Assembly (NCBI GenBank): GCA_025352795.1
Contig: JANXSF010000003.1
Coordinates: forward strand, 1-64,000
DNA: 64,000 nucleotides
Source: Acidobacteriota bacterium
GTDB lineage: Bacteria > Acidobacteriota > Terriglobia > Bryobacterales > Bryobacteraceae
Direction of reading: 5' to 3'
A program made the position numbers and the translations under genes. Of the stretch, positions 17,292 to 26,150 are shown one piece after another (positions within the stretch are counted from its first letter, which is position 1; the number at the start of each line of letters is the position of its first letter). The notes beneath the pieces were generated by a model. That model was not told the DNA's origin, did not search any database, and saw only the letters and a program-made list of their open reading frames with translations.

Positions 17292-17962
17292 TCCTTTACA
17301 AAGATTGAGTAACCAACCCCTCGGATGGTGTGGATCAACCGGATTTCCCCTGGCGATTCCACCTTCGCCCTAAGCAGCCGCACAAAGGCATCCAGCGTGT
17401 TACTTTCAATATCGGAATCTCTGCTCCAAACAATTTCAATCAACGCATCCCTTGTCACAACCCTTCCTGCATTGCGCAAAAGCAGTTCTAAAATAGCGTA
17501 TTCAGTTCGAGTAAGATTGACGCTGCGAGTCCCCCGCCGAACCACATGGGCCCCATGATCCATAGATAGATCGGCAACTTCATAGCGCACAGACTGCGCA
17601 ATTGGACCCCTTCGAGCAACTGCTTTTACCCTTGCCATCAGCACCTCAAGTGAAAATGGTTTGGTTAGATAATCGTCAGCTCCAAGATTCAATCCCTGAA
17701 CAATATCCTGCGTAGCATCGCGAGCGGTTAGCATCAAAATTGGCGTCTGATTTCGCTCCGAACGCAGCCGTTTCACTATTCCAAAGCCATCCAATCCCGG
17801 CAGCATCACATCCAAAATAAGCATGTCAAAAGATTCCGTAAGTGCAAGGCTCAGGCCTTCTTTGCCTTCACTCGCCAGTGTAGTAACGTGCCCTTCTTCA
17901 GCCAGGCATTGCCGAAGTAACTGCGCCATTCGCTTTTCGTCCTCTACAATCAGGATTCGCAT
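17288..17962 (-). CDS. OmpR/PhoB-family response regulator
   Basis: The 224-residue regulator has an N-terminal receiver domain with acidic pocket E7-D8, phosphoacceptor Asp51 (MLILDVMLPG) and conserved Lys in LTKPFSLEVL, and a C-terminal winged helix (LTRTEYAILELLLRNAGRVV, VRLLRAKVE, IRGVGYSIF). It is partnered with the overlapping kinase gene downstream. The 106-bp gap to the divergent beta-propeller lipoprotein gene carries TTCAGA repeats with 11-bp spacing, a plausible binding site, so the regulator probably controls itself and the genes to its right, including the metal efflux system. Confidence 0.93.
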   Translation of the reverse strand: MRILIVEDEKRMAQLLRQCLAEEGHVTTLASEGKEGLSLALTESFDMLILDVMLPGLDGFGIVKRLRSERNQTPILMLTARDATQDIVQGLNLGADDYLTKPFSLEVLMARVKAVARRGPIAQSVRYEVADLSMDHGAHVVRRGTRSVNLTRTEYAILELLLRNAGRVVTRDALIEIVWSRDSDIESNTLDAFVRLLRAKVESPGEIRLIHTIRGVGYSIFVKE

Positions 17963-17991
17963 CTTCTGTTACTTAGATGATATGCCGTAAA

Positions 17992-18037
17992 TCTGAAAAA
18001 GCGGTGTAAGCAACCTTGGTTTCAGACAATCTTCAGA
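17992..18037. promoter_or_regulatory. Candidate response-regulator binding sites in divergent promoter
   Basis: TTCAGA occurs at 18021-18026 and again at 18032-18037, an 11-bp period, and its inverse TCTGAA occurs at 17992-17997. OmpR-family regulators bind tandem half-sites spaced by one helical turn. The sites lie in the 106 bp between the divergent response regulator and beta-propeller genes. The assignment to this regulator is inferred from position. Confidence 0.5.
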
Positions 18038-18068
18038 ATGCAAGATTAGCTTGAAAGTGAGGTTTAGA

Positions 18069-19076
18069 ATGAAGAAGACTCTAACTTGTTTTTTATTAGG
18101 CGTGTTGATCGCCTGCGCTGCACCAGCCGCCCATCGCGTTATCGGAACAATTGCAATCGGTGGTGAAGGCGGGTGGGACTATTTGACAGTGGATTCCGCT
18201 GCTCGCCGACTCTACATTTCTCATGCCACCAAGGTCGTAGTTCTTGACCTGGATACGGAAAAAGTAGTCGGCGAAATTCTGGATACTTCTGGCGTGCACG
18301 GCATTGCTCTGGCCCCCAAACTGAATCGCGGATTCACCAGCAATGGCCGCACCAACAACGTCACTATCTTCGATTTGAAAACGCTGAAACCTTTGGGACA
18401 AGTGAAGACCGGTGAAAATCCAGATGCGATTGCTTACGACGAAAAGTCCAATCATGTGGTCACATTCAACGGTCGGTCCAAAGACGCCACTGTGTTTGAA
18501 GCGAGCTCAGGGAAGGTTTTGGCCACCATCCCACTGGGCGGCAAGCCCGAATTTCCAACAGGAGATGACAAGGGTAAAATGTGGGTCAATATTGAGGACA
18601 CACACGAGATTGCAGAAATCGACGTGGCCAAGGGTGCCGTGACCAAACGCTATGTGCTGGCGGGCTGTGAAGATCCTACAGGCCTGGCTATGGATTTTCA
18701 GCGTCACCATATCTTTTCTGTATGTGGCAATAAAGTAATGGCCATTTCAGATGCAATGACAGGAAAAGTAATTGTCACGCTGCCCATTGGCGAAGGTTCC
18801 GACGGTGTCAGTTTCGACCCCGGCACCGGGCTGGTATTCAGCTCAAATGGTGAGGGCACCGTGACTGTGGTGCGGATGTTCGGTAGTAAGTATGTGGTTT
18901 CAGAAACAGTGACTACTGCCCCTGGCGCTCGGACAAATACCATTGATCCGAAAACACATAAAATGTATTTGCCAGCGGCCAAGTACGGGCCCGCTCCAGC
19001 CGCAACAGCAGAAAAAAAGAACCCGCGTCCCGCCATGATTCCAGGTAGCTTTATGCTATTGGTTGTCGGTCAATAA
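18069..19076 (+). CDS. YVTN-type beta-propeller lipoprotein
   Basis: The 335-residue product has a signal peptide with lipobox LIAC (MKKTLTCFLLGVLIACAAPA). The remainder consists of beta-propeller repeats of the YVTN/NHL type, seen as recurring LYISH, VVVLDLDTEKVVG, VTIFDLKTLKPLGQVK and NPDAIAYDEKS segments about 40-45 residues apart. Such proteins are extracytoplasmic and may bind partners or cell-wall material; no catalytic residues are evident. The ATG at 18069 follows GAGG at seven bases, and is preferred over TTG at 18051. It is first in a plus-strand series leading to the metal efflux genes, 17 bp before the next gene. Confidence 0.8.
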   Translation: MKKTLTCFLLGVLIACAAPAAHRVIGTIAIGGEGGWDYLTVDSAARRLYISHATKVVVLDLDTEKVVGEILDTSGVHGIALAPKLNRGFTSNGRTNNVTIFDLKTLKPLGQVKTGENPDAIAYDEKSNHVVTFNGRSKDATVFEASSGKVLATIPLGGKPEFPTGDDKGKMWVNIEDTHEIAEIDVAKGAVTKRYVLAGCEDPTGLAMDFQRHHIFSVCGNKVMAISDAMTGKVIVTLPIGEGSDGVSFDPGTGLVFSSNGEGTVTVVRMFGSKYVVSETVTTAPGARTNTIDPKTHKMYLPAAKYGPAPAATAEKKNPRPAMIPGSFMLLVVGQ

Positions 19077-19093
19077 ACCAGAAGAATTATCAA

Positions 19094-19531
19094 ATGAAAA
19101 TGTTATTCAGTGCAATCGCAGTTGTGGCTCTGAGCAGTTTTGCTATGGCCGCTTTGGACATCAGCAAACTTCCTGCTGCCGTTCAAAAAACAATTAAAGA
19201 AGAAACTAAGAACGCGACAAACGTAAAGGTGTCCAAGGAAACTGAAGCCGGCAAAACAGTTTACGAAGTGGAATCCAAAGTGAATGGCCACGGTCGAGAT
19301 CTGATGGTGGACGCCACCGGCGCAGTACTTTCCGTTGAAGAAGAAGTGTCGTTAGACGCCATTCCCGCTGCCGCCAAAGCGGCCATTGAAAAGATGGCGA
19401 TGGGCGGTAAAATCGGCAAAGTGGAAACGTTGACCAAAGGTAAAGTTGTCACTTACGAAGCAGTCATCACCAAGAAGGGCAAAAAAACTTCAGAGGTAAT
19501 GGTAAATGCCGACGGGTCTGAAGCGAAATAA
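19094..19531 (+). CDS. Small exported PepSY-like protein
   Basis: The 145-residue protein has a signal peptide (MKMLFSAIAVVALSSFAMAA) and two tandem repeats of about 60 residues: DISKLPAAVQKTIKEETK with TVYEVESKVNGHGRDLMVD, then SLDAIPAAAKAAIEKMA with VVTYEAVITKKGKKTSEVMV. This helix-plus-sheet pattern is like PepSY-type (BLIP-like) periplasmic domains. Their roles are poorly known, with some binding metals or proteases. It lies 17 bp after the propeller gene and upstream of CzcCBA, so a metal or envelope stress link is plausible. It is Lys-rich. Confidence 0.7.
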   Translation: MKMLFSAIAVVALSSFAMAALDISKLPAAVQKTIKEETKNATNVKVSKETEAGKTVYEVESKVNGHGRDLMVDATGAVLSVEEEVSLDAIPAAAKAAIEKMAMGGKIGKVETLTKGKVVTYEAVITKKGKKTSEVMVNADGSEAK

Positions 19532-19546
19532 TGATTTACAGCCTGA

Positions 19547-19569
19547 AGTCCTCCCGCTAAAGGAGGACT
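19547..19569. terminator. Hairpin after PepSY-like gene
   Basis: AGTCCTCC at 19547-19554 and GGAGGACT at 19562-19569 form a perfect 8-bp GC-rich stem with a 7-base loop, 16 bp after the stop codon. No T-run follows. A second weak dyad, ATCCC/GGGAT, lies at 19595-19612. It may partially terminate or process the transcript before the efflux genes. Confidence 0.45.
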
Positions 19570-19639
19570 CCGAAACCCGTTCAGCCCGATCTTTATCCCT
19601 TACTGACGGGATACACTCGTTCCCATAAAATCTGTACGC

Positions 19640-19996
19640 TTGTGTAAAGTGAGTCTTAGAAGCAAAGCTTTCGGATGGTGCAGCGCAGAAACTCTGCGCA
19701 GTATATTTTTGCTGCTATTGTGCGCTGCCTGCCTTGCTGACGATTTTGACATTACGCCCGTTCCAGCGCTGACCGGTAACATTCGGGTCCTTGCATCAGC
19801 CAACTGCGATGATGATTCCGATGATCCCCACCATAGCATTTTAGGCCATTTAATTCATGCTGCGGTGCCTCAGGCTACTGCATCTCTCACCCCACATTTC
19901 GTCATCCTTTCTTCACTTCTGCCAACTCAGCCTGCGCCAACCACCCCGTTTGACCGCACGGTTGCATTGGATCGCGGTCCTCCTTCCTCCCCTTAA
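19640..19996 (+). CDS. Small exported protein preceding metal efflux genes
   Basis: This 118-residue frame encodes a hydrophobic segment (SIFLLLLCAACLADD) that looks like a signal peptide and a mature part with a metal-ligand-like stretch (NCDDDSDDPHHSILGHLIHA) and a Pro-rich end (LDRGPPSSP). Small His/Asp-bearing exported proteins are often found at the head of RND metal efflux operons; I do not recognise this one as a named family. No ATG is available; TTG at 19640 or GTG at 19649 would start it. It ends 42 bp before the czcC-like gene, so co-transcription is likely. The coding call rests on the signal peptide and context. Confidence 0.5.
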   Translation: MCKVSLRSKAFGWCSAETLRSIFLLLLCAACLADDFDITPVPALTGNIRVLASANCDDDSDDPHHSILGHLIHAAVPQATASLTPHFVILSSLLPTQPAPTTPFDRTVALDRGPPSSP

Positions 19997-20038
19997 ATCA
20001 AATCCCAAACCACAGTTGATTGATTTTTAGGAGGTCAT

Positions 20039-21292
20039 ATGACGTCACCATTTCGGTGCGTGCTCAAGCCCATTCTAGGAGCAATGTTGGCCGTCGGCAC
20101 TCTTGCCGCACAGTCGCCGCTAACCTGGGATCAGGTCACTGAGCACTTTAAAAAGAACAATCCCAATCGCCTTGCCGGAGAATTATTCGTTCAGGAATTC
20201 CGCGCGAATGAGACCACAGCAGGGTTCCGACCCAATCCTATCCTCACTTCCACCGAGGACCAGAACAGTCTATTCTCAACAAATCCCTATCGACCGTTAG
20301 GAGCCATTCAGTGGACCCAGGCCGTCAGCCAACTCGTAGAGCGCCGCAATAAACGACAGCTTCGAGTGGAAAGTGCGCGTCTAGCCACTGCTGTTTCCAA
20401 AACAGATTTAGCCGACCTGGACCGCCAGCTTACCTTCGCCTTGCGCGATGCGTTTGTCCGCGTTCTCCAAGGCAAGGCCGTATTGGAATTGGCTGAGGAA
20501 AACCTGAGGCACTATGATCGCGTTGTGGACGTGAACCGTGAACGGCAAAAGGCTGGCGACATTTCACGCATCGACCTGCAGCGTGTCGAACTGCAAAGGG
20601 TCCAATTTGAAAGCGATGCCGTGAATGCCCAAGTGAATGTGCAGACGGCCAAAATTGCGTTGCTGGCCCTGATGAACGAACAACAGCCCATTGAATCCTT
20701 TGACGTGATTGGCGAGTTCGATTTCAAACCAATCCAGATCACGCTGGAAGAGAGTCGCGCTGCCGCTCTTGAAACTCGTCCTGATCTGAAGTCGGCAACC
20801 ACGGGAGTGGAAAAGGCCAAGGCCGATAATCGGCTTGCCTTCGCCAACGGCTCCACAGACCCCACGCTGATTACTGATTATGCTCGCGTCGGACCGCACA
20901 ACACCATTGGGGTGGGCTTTTCTATTCCTCTGCGATTTTTTGATCGCAACCAAGGGGAAAAGGAGCGGACCTCGTTGGTGATTCAACGGGTGGATAAGAT
21001 TCGCGCGGGCATCCGCTCAAACATTTATCGTGACGTTGATTCTTCCTATGCTTCGCTCGAAAGCATTGCCGCACTATTGAAGCCGTATCGGGAACGGTAC
21101 TTGCCGCAATCGGCAGATATTCGCGAGACAGTGTCCTTCGCCTATAGCAATGGGGGAGCGTCCCTGCTTGAGTTTTTGGATGCGCAAAAATCGTATCGCG
21201 ATACTCAATTGAATTACCGCAACCTGATCGCTGCCTACTTGGCCGCGGTCAATCAACTTAGTTTTGCAATCGGACGGGAGGTGATTCCATGA
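20039..21292 (+). CDS. TolC-family outer-membrane efflux protein (CzcC/CusC type)
   Basis: The 417-residue protein is the outer-membrane channel of a tripartite metal exporter. It has a signal peptide (ILGAMLAVGTLAAQ), then two TolC repeats rich in long helices, with typical segments NPILTSTEDQN, RQLTFALRDAFVRVLQGKA, GDISRIDLQRVELQRVQFES and SYRDTQLNYRNLIAAYLAAV. The start is firm: AGGAGGT lies five bases before the ATG. It overlaps the adaptor gene by 4 bp (ATGA) and is the first gene of a czcC-czcB-czcA order. Confidence 0.88.
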   Translation: MTSPFRCVLKPILGAMLAVGTLAAQSPLTWDQVTEHFKKNNPNRLAGELFVQEFRANETTAGFRPNPILTSTEDQNSLFSTNPYRPLGAIQWTQAVSQLVERRNKRQLRVESARLATAVSKTDLADLDRQLTFALRDAFVRVLQGKAVLELAEENLRHYDRVVDVNRERQKAGDISRIDLQRVELQRVQFESDAVNAQVNVQTAKIALLALMNEQQPIESFDVIGEFDFKPIQITLEESRAAALETRPDLKSATTGVEKAKADNRLAFANGSTDPTLITDYARVGPHNTIGVGFSIPLRFFDRNQGEKERTSLVIQRVDKIRAGIRSNIYRDVDSSYASLESIAALLKPYRERYLPQSADIRETVSFAYSNGGASLLEFLDAQKSYRDTQLNYRNLIAAYLAAVNQLSFAIGREVIP

Positions 21293-22422
21293 AACTTACT
21301 TTATTCGAAATGGTTTTGGTGGTTGGGCTTTACAGCCTAACCAGTTGTTCCGTCGAACGCTTGGTGGATGCCAGCGAAAAGACACCCACCAAGATAGAGT
21401 CCGCCCCAGATGCTTCCATTCTGGAAGTGCAGCATCCAGAACAATACACGTTGGCGACCGTTACCGCTCGACGTTCTGCCGATGAGGTTCCAGCCAATGG
21501 AACCGTGGCCCCCGATGTCAGCCGCACGGTTCCCGTAAATTCACTGACTGGCGGACGGGTCATTGAAATTCATGCTCGGTTGGGTGACGAAGTGAAGAAG
21601 GGGCAACTGCTGCTGAAGATGGTGAGTCAGGATCTGAGTTCGGCAATCGCTGATTACAGAAAGTTTCAAGCAGATGAATTAATTGCCCGTCGTCAACTGG
21701 ATCGGGCCAAGCTATTGTTCTCGCGTGGCGCCATCGCAGAGAAGGATTTACAGATTGCTGACGATGTAGATGTACGAGCCAAATTCGACATTGAAACCGC
21801 AGGGCAAAAAATTACCCTGCTTGGCGGCGACCTTAAAACAATGTCGCACGTCATTGAAATTACCGCCCCCAGCACAGGCGTCATCGTTGAGCAGAATGTG
21901 ACTGGCGGGGCTGGCGTCAAGTCGTTAGACAATTCCCCGAACTTGTTCACCATCGCCGACCTATCCCGGGTTTGGGTTTTGTGCGATGTCTACGAAAATA
22001 ATTTAGCGCAAGTGCGCATGGGAGACTTTGCGGAGTTCCGGCTGAATGCCTATCCTGACAGGCTGTTGCGCGGCCGCGTCAGCAACATATCCAGAATTCT
22101 TGACCCCGCAACGCGAACCGCCAAGGTCCGCCTGGAACTGGATAATGCAGCGGGACTTTTGCGCCCAGGGATGTTCGCTGTGGTGACGTTCCGATCACAA
22201 TTATCGCGAGAACGGTCCATAGCACCTTCCAGCGCTTTTCTACGATTGCATGACCGCGATTGGGTGTTTGTGCCATCAGATACAAAACACTTTCGTCGCA
22301 TTGAAGTGCAAGCAGGGGCGCAGGTGGGCGATGGCATGCAAGAAGTGTTGAGTGGTCTTAAACCCGGAGATCGAATCGTAGCCCAGGCACTGCAAATGTC
22401 CTCCTCAGGCGAGAACCAATAA
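21289..22422 (+). CDS. RND efflux periplasmic adaptor (CzcB/CusB type)
   Basis: The 377-residue membrane-fusion protein links the inner-membrane pump to the outer-membrane channel. Its N-terminus is a lipoprotein signal (lipobox LTSC near residue 20). Residues about 80-110 carry the first half of the lipoyl domain (VIEIHARLGDEVKKGQLLLK), followed by a helical hairpin, the second lipoyl half (ITAPSTGVIVEQNVTGGAGV) and a beta-barrel (VWVLCDVYENNLAQVRMG, RLDDPA-like LDPATRTAKVRLEL). It overlaps czcC by 4 bp and precedes the pump by 10 bp. No His-rich metal-binding N-terminal extension is seen. Confidence 0.9.
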   Translation: MKLTLFEMVLVVGLYSLTSCSVERLVDASEKTPTKIESAPDASILEVQHPEQYTLATVTARRSADEVPANGTVAPDVSRTVPVNSLTGGRVIEIHARLGDEVKKGQLLLKMVSQDLSSAIADYRKFQADELIARRQLDRAKLLFSRGAIAEKDLQIADDVDVRAKFDIETAGQKITLLGGDLKTMSHVIEITAPSTGVIVEQNVTGGAGVKSLDNSPNLFTIADLSRVWVLCDVYENNLAQVRMGDFAEFRLNAYPDRLLRGRVSNISRILDPATRTAKVRLELDNAAGLLRPGMFAVVTFRSQLSRERSIAPSSAFLRLHDRDWVFVPSDTKHFRRIEVQAGAQVGDGMQEVLSGLKPGDRIVAQALQMSSSGENQ

Positions 22423-22432
22423 AGGGCCAACT

Positions 22433-25400
22433 ATGATTAAGCGACTTGTAGATTTTGCTCTTCGGGAACGGCTGTTGGTATCAGGAATTGGAATCCTGCT
22501 GCTGATATGGGGAGCATTTTCATTTTATAAATTACCCGTTGAAGCTTATCCTGACGTTGCCAACACCTGGGTCCAAGTGATCACGCAGTGGCCCGGTAGA
22601 GCAGCGGAAGAAGTGGAACAGCAAGTCACCATTCCCATTGAGGCTCAAACCAATGGCGTCTCTCACCTGCAGAAGCTTCGTTCAGTTTCGCTGTTCGGAC
22701 TCTCCGTAGTCAGCCTCATTTTCGACGATGATGCCGATAATCCTATGAGCAGACAACAGGTCCTGGAAAAGCTATCCCAGATGACTTGGCCCGCTGGTTT
22801 GAATCCTACTCTTGGGCCTGATTACAGTCCCGTGGGGCAGATTTATTTGTACACCGTGAAAAGTACCAACCCGCGCTTTGACGTTACAGAGTTGAAGGCC
22901 ATTGAAGATTGGGAGTTAGAAAAACGCTTCAAGTCAGTACCCAATGTTGTAGACGTTTCCAGCTTCGGCGGCATGACGCGGGAATACCAGGTGCAGGTTG
23001 ACCCCAACCGTCTTGCCGCCTATGGCATTGGTATCGCCCAAGTGGAACAAGCGCTTGCCGCAAATAATATTAACGCCGGTGGCAGTTTTATTGAGCATGG
23101 CCAACAGGCGTTCAACGTGCGCGCACTGGGACTCATGCGCAACACCTCCGATATTGGACAGACGGTGCTGAAGGTCCAAGCCGGGATCCCCGTCCGCGTG
23201 CGCGATGTTGCCGTGGTCACTCAAGGTCCAAAGATTCGCCTTGGAAAAGTGGGCAAGGCAACTCGTTTATCGAATAAACAGGTAGTGGACGATGACGATG
23301 CCGTGGAAGGAATTGTGCTGATGCGCAAAGGTGCCGAATTTGATCGGGCGATTGACGGAATCCACGCCAAGGTGAAAGAACTGAATGAACATTTTCTACC
23401 AGCCGGGGTGAAGATAGTCCCGCACTTGGATCGGGGTGATCTAGTGGAATTCACCACCCATACCGTGATGCACAATCTCACCGAAGGCATCTTGTTGGTG
23501 GTGGTGATCCTCTTCTTTTTTCTGGGCAATATCCGCAGCGCTCTCATTGTTGCCTGCACCATTCCATTCTCTCTGCTGTTTGCATCTATCCTGCTGGACT
23601 TGCGACATATTCCAGCCAATCTGCTTTCCCTGGGTGCACTGGATTTCGGCATGGTGGTGGATGGTGCAGTTGTGATGGTAGAAAATATTTTGCGCCATGT
23701 GGGTCGAAAAGATGAGCAAAACCTCACTATTCTTCAAAAAATCACCCGAGCTGCCCATGAAGTGCAGCGCCCGGTTTTTTACGCCATCGGAATTATCATC
23801 ACCGCTTATTTGCCGATTTTTACCCTGGAACATGTTGAGGGTAGATTGTTTCGCCCCATGGCTTGGACCGTTGCCTTCGCCTTATTAGGAGCTTTGGTTT
23901 TTTCCATGTTGCTGGCGCCTGTACTGGCCAGTTTCCTGTTCCGCAACGGTGCCCATGAATGGGACAATCCGATACTTGCCTGGATGGAGCGCGTCTATCG
24001 CCGCATGTTGACCTGGTGCATTGGTCACCGTTGGATCACAGTTGGTACGGCGATATTGGCACTCTGCGGAAGCATTCTTCTTGCTGCCAGCGGTGCCATT
24101 GGATCAGAGTTTTTACCGCACTTGGATGAAGGCGCAGTGTGGGCTCGAGGCACTTTGGGTTCCAGCGTAGGACCAACAGAATCCGAACGAATCACGCGAG
24201 AAGCTCGCCGAATGTTTGCGGCATTTCCAGAGGTCACTCAAGTAGTCTCTCAACTGGGCCGCCCCGATGACGGTACCGATTCAGCGGGCTTTTTTAACAC
24301 CGAATATTTCGTGGATCTGATGCCGCATGACAAATGGCGGTCGCAGTTCCATACGAAAGACGAACTGGTCAATGCCATGAATAAAGAGGTAAGCAAGATC
24401 CCCGGCGTCCTGTGGAACTTCTCTCAACCAATTGCCGACAACATGGAAGAAGCCATGAGCGGTGTGAAAGGGCAACTGGCCGTGAAGGTGTACGGCACAG
24501 ATTTGAAAACCCTGGAAGCCACTGCCGACAAAATTGTGGGGGCCATGAACACCATCCCTGGAGTTGCCGATTTGGGTGTGTTCCGTATTGTTGGCCAACC
24601 GAATTTGAACCTTGAAGTGAACCGCGAAAAGGCCGATCGATTTGGGATAAATGTTGTGGACGTTCAGGATGCAATTGAGACGGCCGCAGGGGGCAAAGCT
24701 GTCGGTCAGCTATTGCAGGGCGAGCGCAAGTTCGACCTGGTTGTCCGCTATCTGGAAGAGTTCCGAAAGACTCCTGAAGACATTGCGAATGTCCGCATTC
24801 TGGCACCCAGCGGCGAACGTGTTGCGCTTGGTCAAGTGTGCGACGTCCATTTGGAAGACGGCGCATCTATGATCTACCGCGAGTCCGGTTCGCGATATAT
24901 TGCCATCAAGTACAGCGTTCGTGGGCGGGACCTTGGGTCCACTGTCGAAGAGGCAATCGCCAAGGTAGGCCAGCAGGTAAAACTGCCCGAAGGATATCGT
25001 CTGGAATGGGCCGGAGAGTATGAAAGCCAGAAGCGCTCTCAACAGCGTTTAGCGGTGATGGTGCCCATTACCATACTCATGATTTTTATCATTCTATACA
25101 CAGTGTTTCATTCGCTCAAATGGTCCATGCTGATCATGGTGAACATCGCCCTTGCCCCCATCGGCGGATTGCTCGCGTTGTACGCCACAGGCACCCACTT
25201 CAGCGTGTCATCCGGTGTGGGATTTCTGGCGTTGTTCGGCGTTTCCGTCCAAACAGGTTTGATTATGGTGGAGTACATCAATCAACTGCGCGCCCGTGGG
25301 GAGTCCGTAATCAACGCCGCAGTGGATGGTGCCGTTCGCCGACTTCGCCCCATCATGATGACCATGTTAGTAGCCACCCTGGGTCTGCTCCCCGCCGCAA

Positions 25401-25558
25401 CGTCGCACGGCATTGGTTCCGATTCCCAACGGCCCTTTGCCATCGTAATCGTCGGCGGCCTGATTGCCACTCTATTTATGAGCATCTTGCTACTACCTAC
25501 CATTTATGTTTGGGTCGCCAGACCAACCGACGAGTTGGAATCAGAAGGCGCAGAGTAG
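22433..25558 (+). CDS. Heavy-metal efflux RND pump (CzcA/CusA family)
   Basis: The 1041-residue inner-membrane pump exports metal cations using the proton gradient. It has the RND layout: a first transmembrane helix near 13-30, a large periplasmic domain, six helices with the proton-relay motif DFGMVVDGAVVMVEN near residue 403, a second periplasmic domain, and six further helices ending near residue 1030. That DFG-x3-DGA-x4-EN signature marks the heavy-metal (HME) branch rather than drug pumps. Which metal is pumped cannot be decided by eye. The C-terminal coding region overlaps the possible upstream part of the vapB remnant. Confidence 0.92.
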   Translation: MIKRLVDFALRERLLVSGIGILLLIWGAFSFYKLPVEAYPDVANTWVQVITQWPGRAAEEVEQQVTIPIEAQTNGVSHLQKLRSVSLFGLSVVSLIFDDDADNPMSRQQVLEKLSQMTWPAGLNPTLGPDYSPVGQIYLYTVKSTNPRFDVTELKAIEDWELEKRFKSVPNVVDVSSFGGMTREYQVQVDPNRLAAYGIGIAQVEQALAANNINAGGSFIEHGQQAFNVRALGLMRNTSDIGQTVLKVQAGIPVRVRDVAVVTQGPKIRLGKVGKATRLSNKQVVDDDDAVEGIVLMRKGAEFDRAIDGIHAKVKELNEHFLPAGVKIVPHLDRGDLVEFTTHTVMHNLTEGILLVVVILFFFLGNIRSALIVACTIPFSLLFASILLDLRHIPANLLSLGALDFGMVVDGAVVMVENILRHVGRKDEQNLTILQKITRAAHEVQRPVFYAIGIIITAYLPIFTLEHVEGRLFRPMAWTVAFALLGALVFSMLLAPVLASFLFRNGAHEWDNPILAWMERVYRRMLTWCIGHRWITVGTAILALCGSILLAASGAIGSEFLPHLDEGAVWARGTLGSSVGPTESERITREARRMFAAFPEVTQVVSQLGRPDDGTDSAGFFNTEYFVDLMPHDKWRSQFHTKDELVNAMNKEVSKIPGVLWNFSQPIADNMEEAMSGVKGQLAVKVYGTDLKTLEATADKIVGAMNTIPGVADLGVFRIVGQPNLNLEVNREKADRFGINVVDVQDAIETAAGGKAVGQLLQGERKFDLVVRYLEEFRKTPEDIANVRILAPSGERVALGQVCDVHLEDGASMIYRESGSRYIAIKYSVRGRDLGSTVEEAIAKVGQQVKLPEGYRLEWAGEYESQKRSQQRLAVMVPITILMIFIILYTVFHSLKWSMLIMVNIALAPIGGLLALYATGTHFSVSSGVGFLALFGVSVQTGLIMVEYINQLRARGESVINAAVDGAVRRLRPIMMTMLVATLGLLPAATSHGIGSDSQRPFAIVIVGGLIATLFMSILLLPTIYVWVARPTDELESEGAE

Positions 25559-25590
25559 TTACGAGTAGAGTTGAAGGACCGGCATTCCCA

Positions 25591-25824
25591 ACTTTACGGG
25601 TAAAATGGGGAAGAATCATAATTCCCCATCCTTTCCATAACTCCCTTGGATTATCCGAAGGCTCAGAGCTAATCGTGCGCCTGGAAGATGGGGAACTGCG
25701 CCTTTCCACTCCTTTGCAGGCATTAAAGCAAGTTCAACGAGCATTGAGCCTTCTAAAAAAACCCGGCGAAAGTGTGGTGGATGACTTCCTGTCCGACCGC
25801 AAACAAGAGGCTCACCGCGAGTGA
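25591..25824 (+). pseudogene. AbrB/VapB-type antitoxin remnant lacking a start codon
   Basis: The frame reads TLRVKWGRIIIPHPFHNSLG, then SEGSELIVRLEDGELRLST, then LSLLKKPGESVVDDFLSDRK, the pattern of a SpoVT/AbrB swapped-hairpin antitoxin with a C-terminal toxin-binding tail. No ATG, GTG or TTG lies between the end of the czcA-like gene and this motif; the nearest in-frame TTG (25507) is inside czcA. It overlaps the toxin start by 4 bp (GTGA), as in intact vapBC pairs. Since the toxin is truncated too, I call it decayed, although translation from inside czcA is not excluded. Confidence 0.6.
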
Positions 25825-26150
25825 AGCCGGCAGTTGTACTGGATGCCTCTGCGCTTCTGGCCGCGCTGTTCGCCGAAACGGGACATGAGCTAGTTACCAG
25901 CCTGTTGGGTGGCGCGGAGATTTCCGCTGTCAACTATTCCGAAGTTCTGTCACTGCAGATTCGCATGGGTGCCACCAATGAGTTGGCCACTGCGAATCTT
26001 CGGGTCTCTTTGGGCCCTTCCAGTTCCCTCTTTAGCTCCGTTCTTTTAGTTCTTCAACCCTTCGCTCCAGCCGCACTACCAGCCTTCTTCGCTACTACGG
26101 CCTCTGCTGACTTCTCCCCCCTCTCTCAAGCGGGAGATCTCCCCAGGTAA
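25821..26150 (+). pseudogene. VapC-type PIN toxin, C-terminally truncated
   Basis: The first about 61 residues are a PIN-domain start: VVLDASALLAALFAETGHEL with the first catalytic Asp, then ISAVNYSEVLSLQIRMGAT with the conserved Glu. After about 26003 the frame becomes Ser/Leu/Pro/Phe-rich sequence unrelated to PIN domains and stops at 26150, so the C-terminal acidic residues of the active site are missing. A full VapC is about 130 residues. The truncation point coincides with the beginning of unidentified noncoding DNA, suggesting insertion or recombination. RNase activity is not expected. Confidence 0.7.

Noticed and set aside
25120-25824. A 234-residue open frame overlapping the end of the czcA-like gene
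   Set aside because: Its first two-thirds are Arg/His/Pro-rich sequence read out of frame from the pump gene; only the antitoxin-like tail is meaningful.
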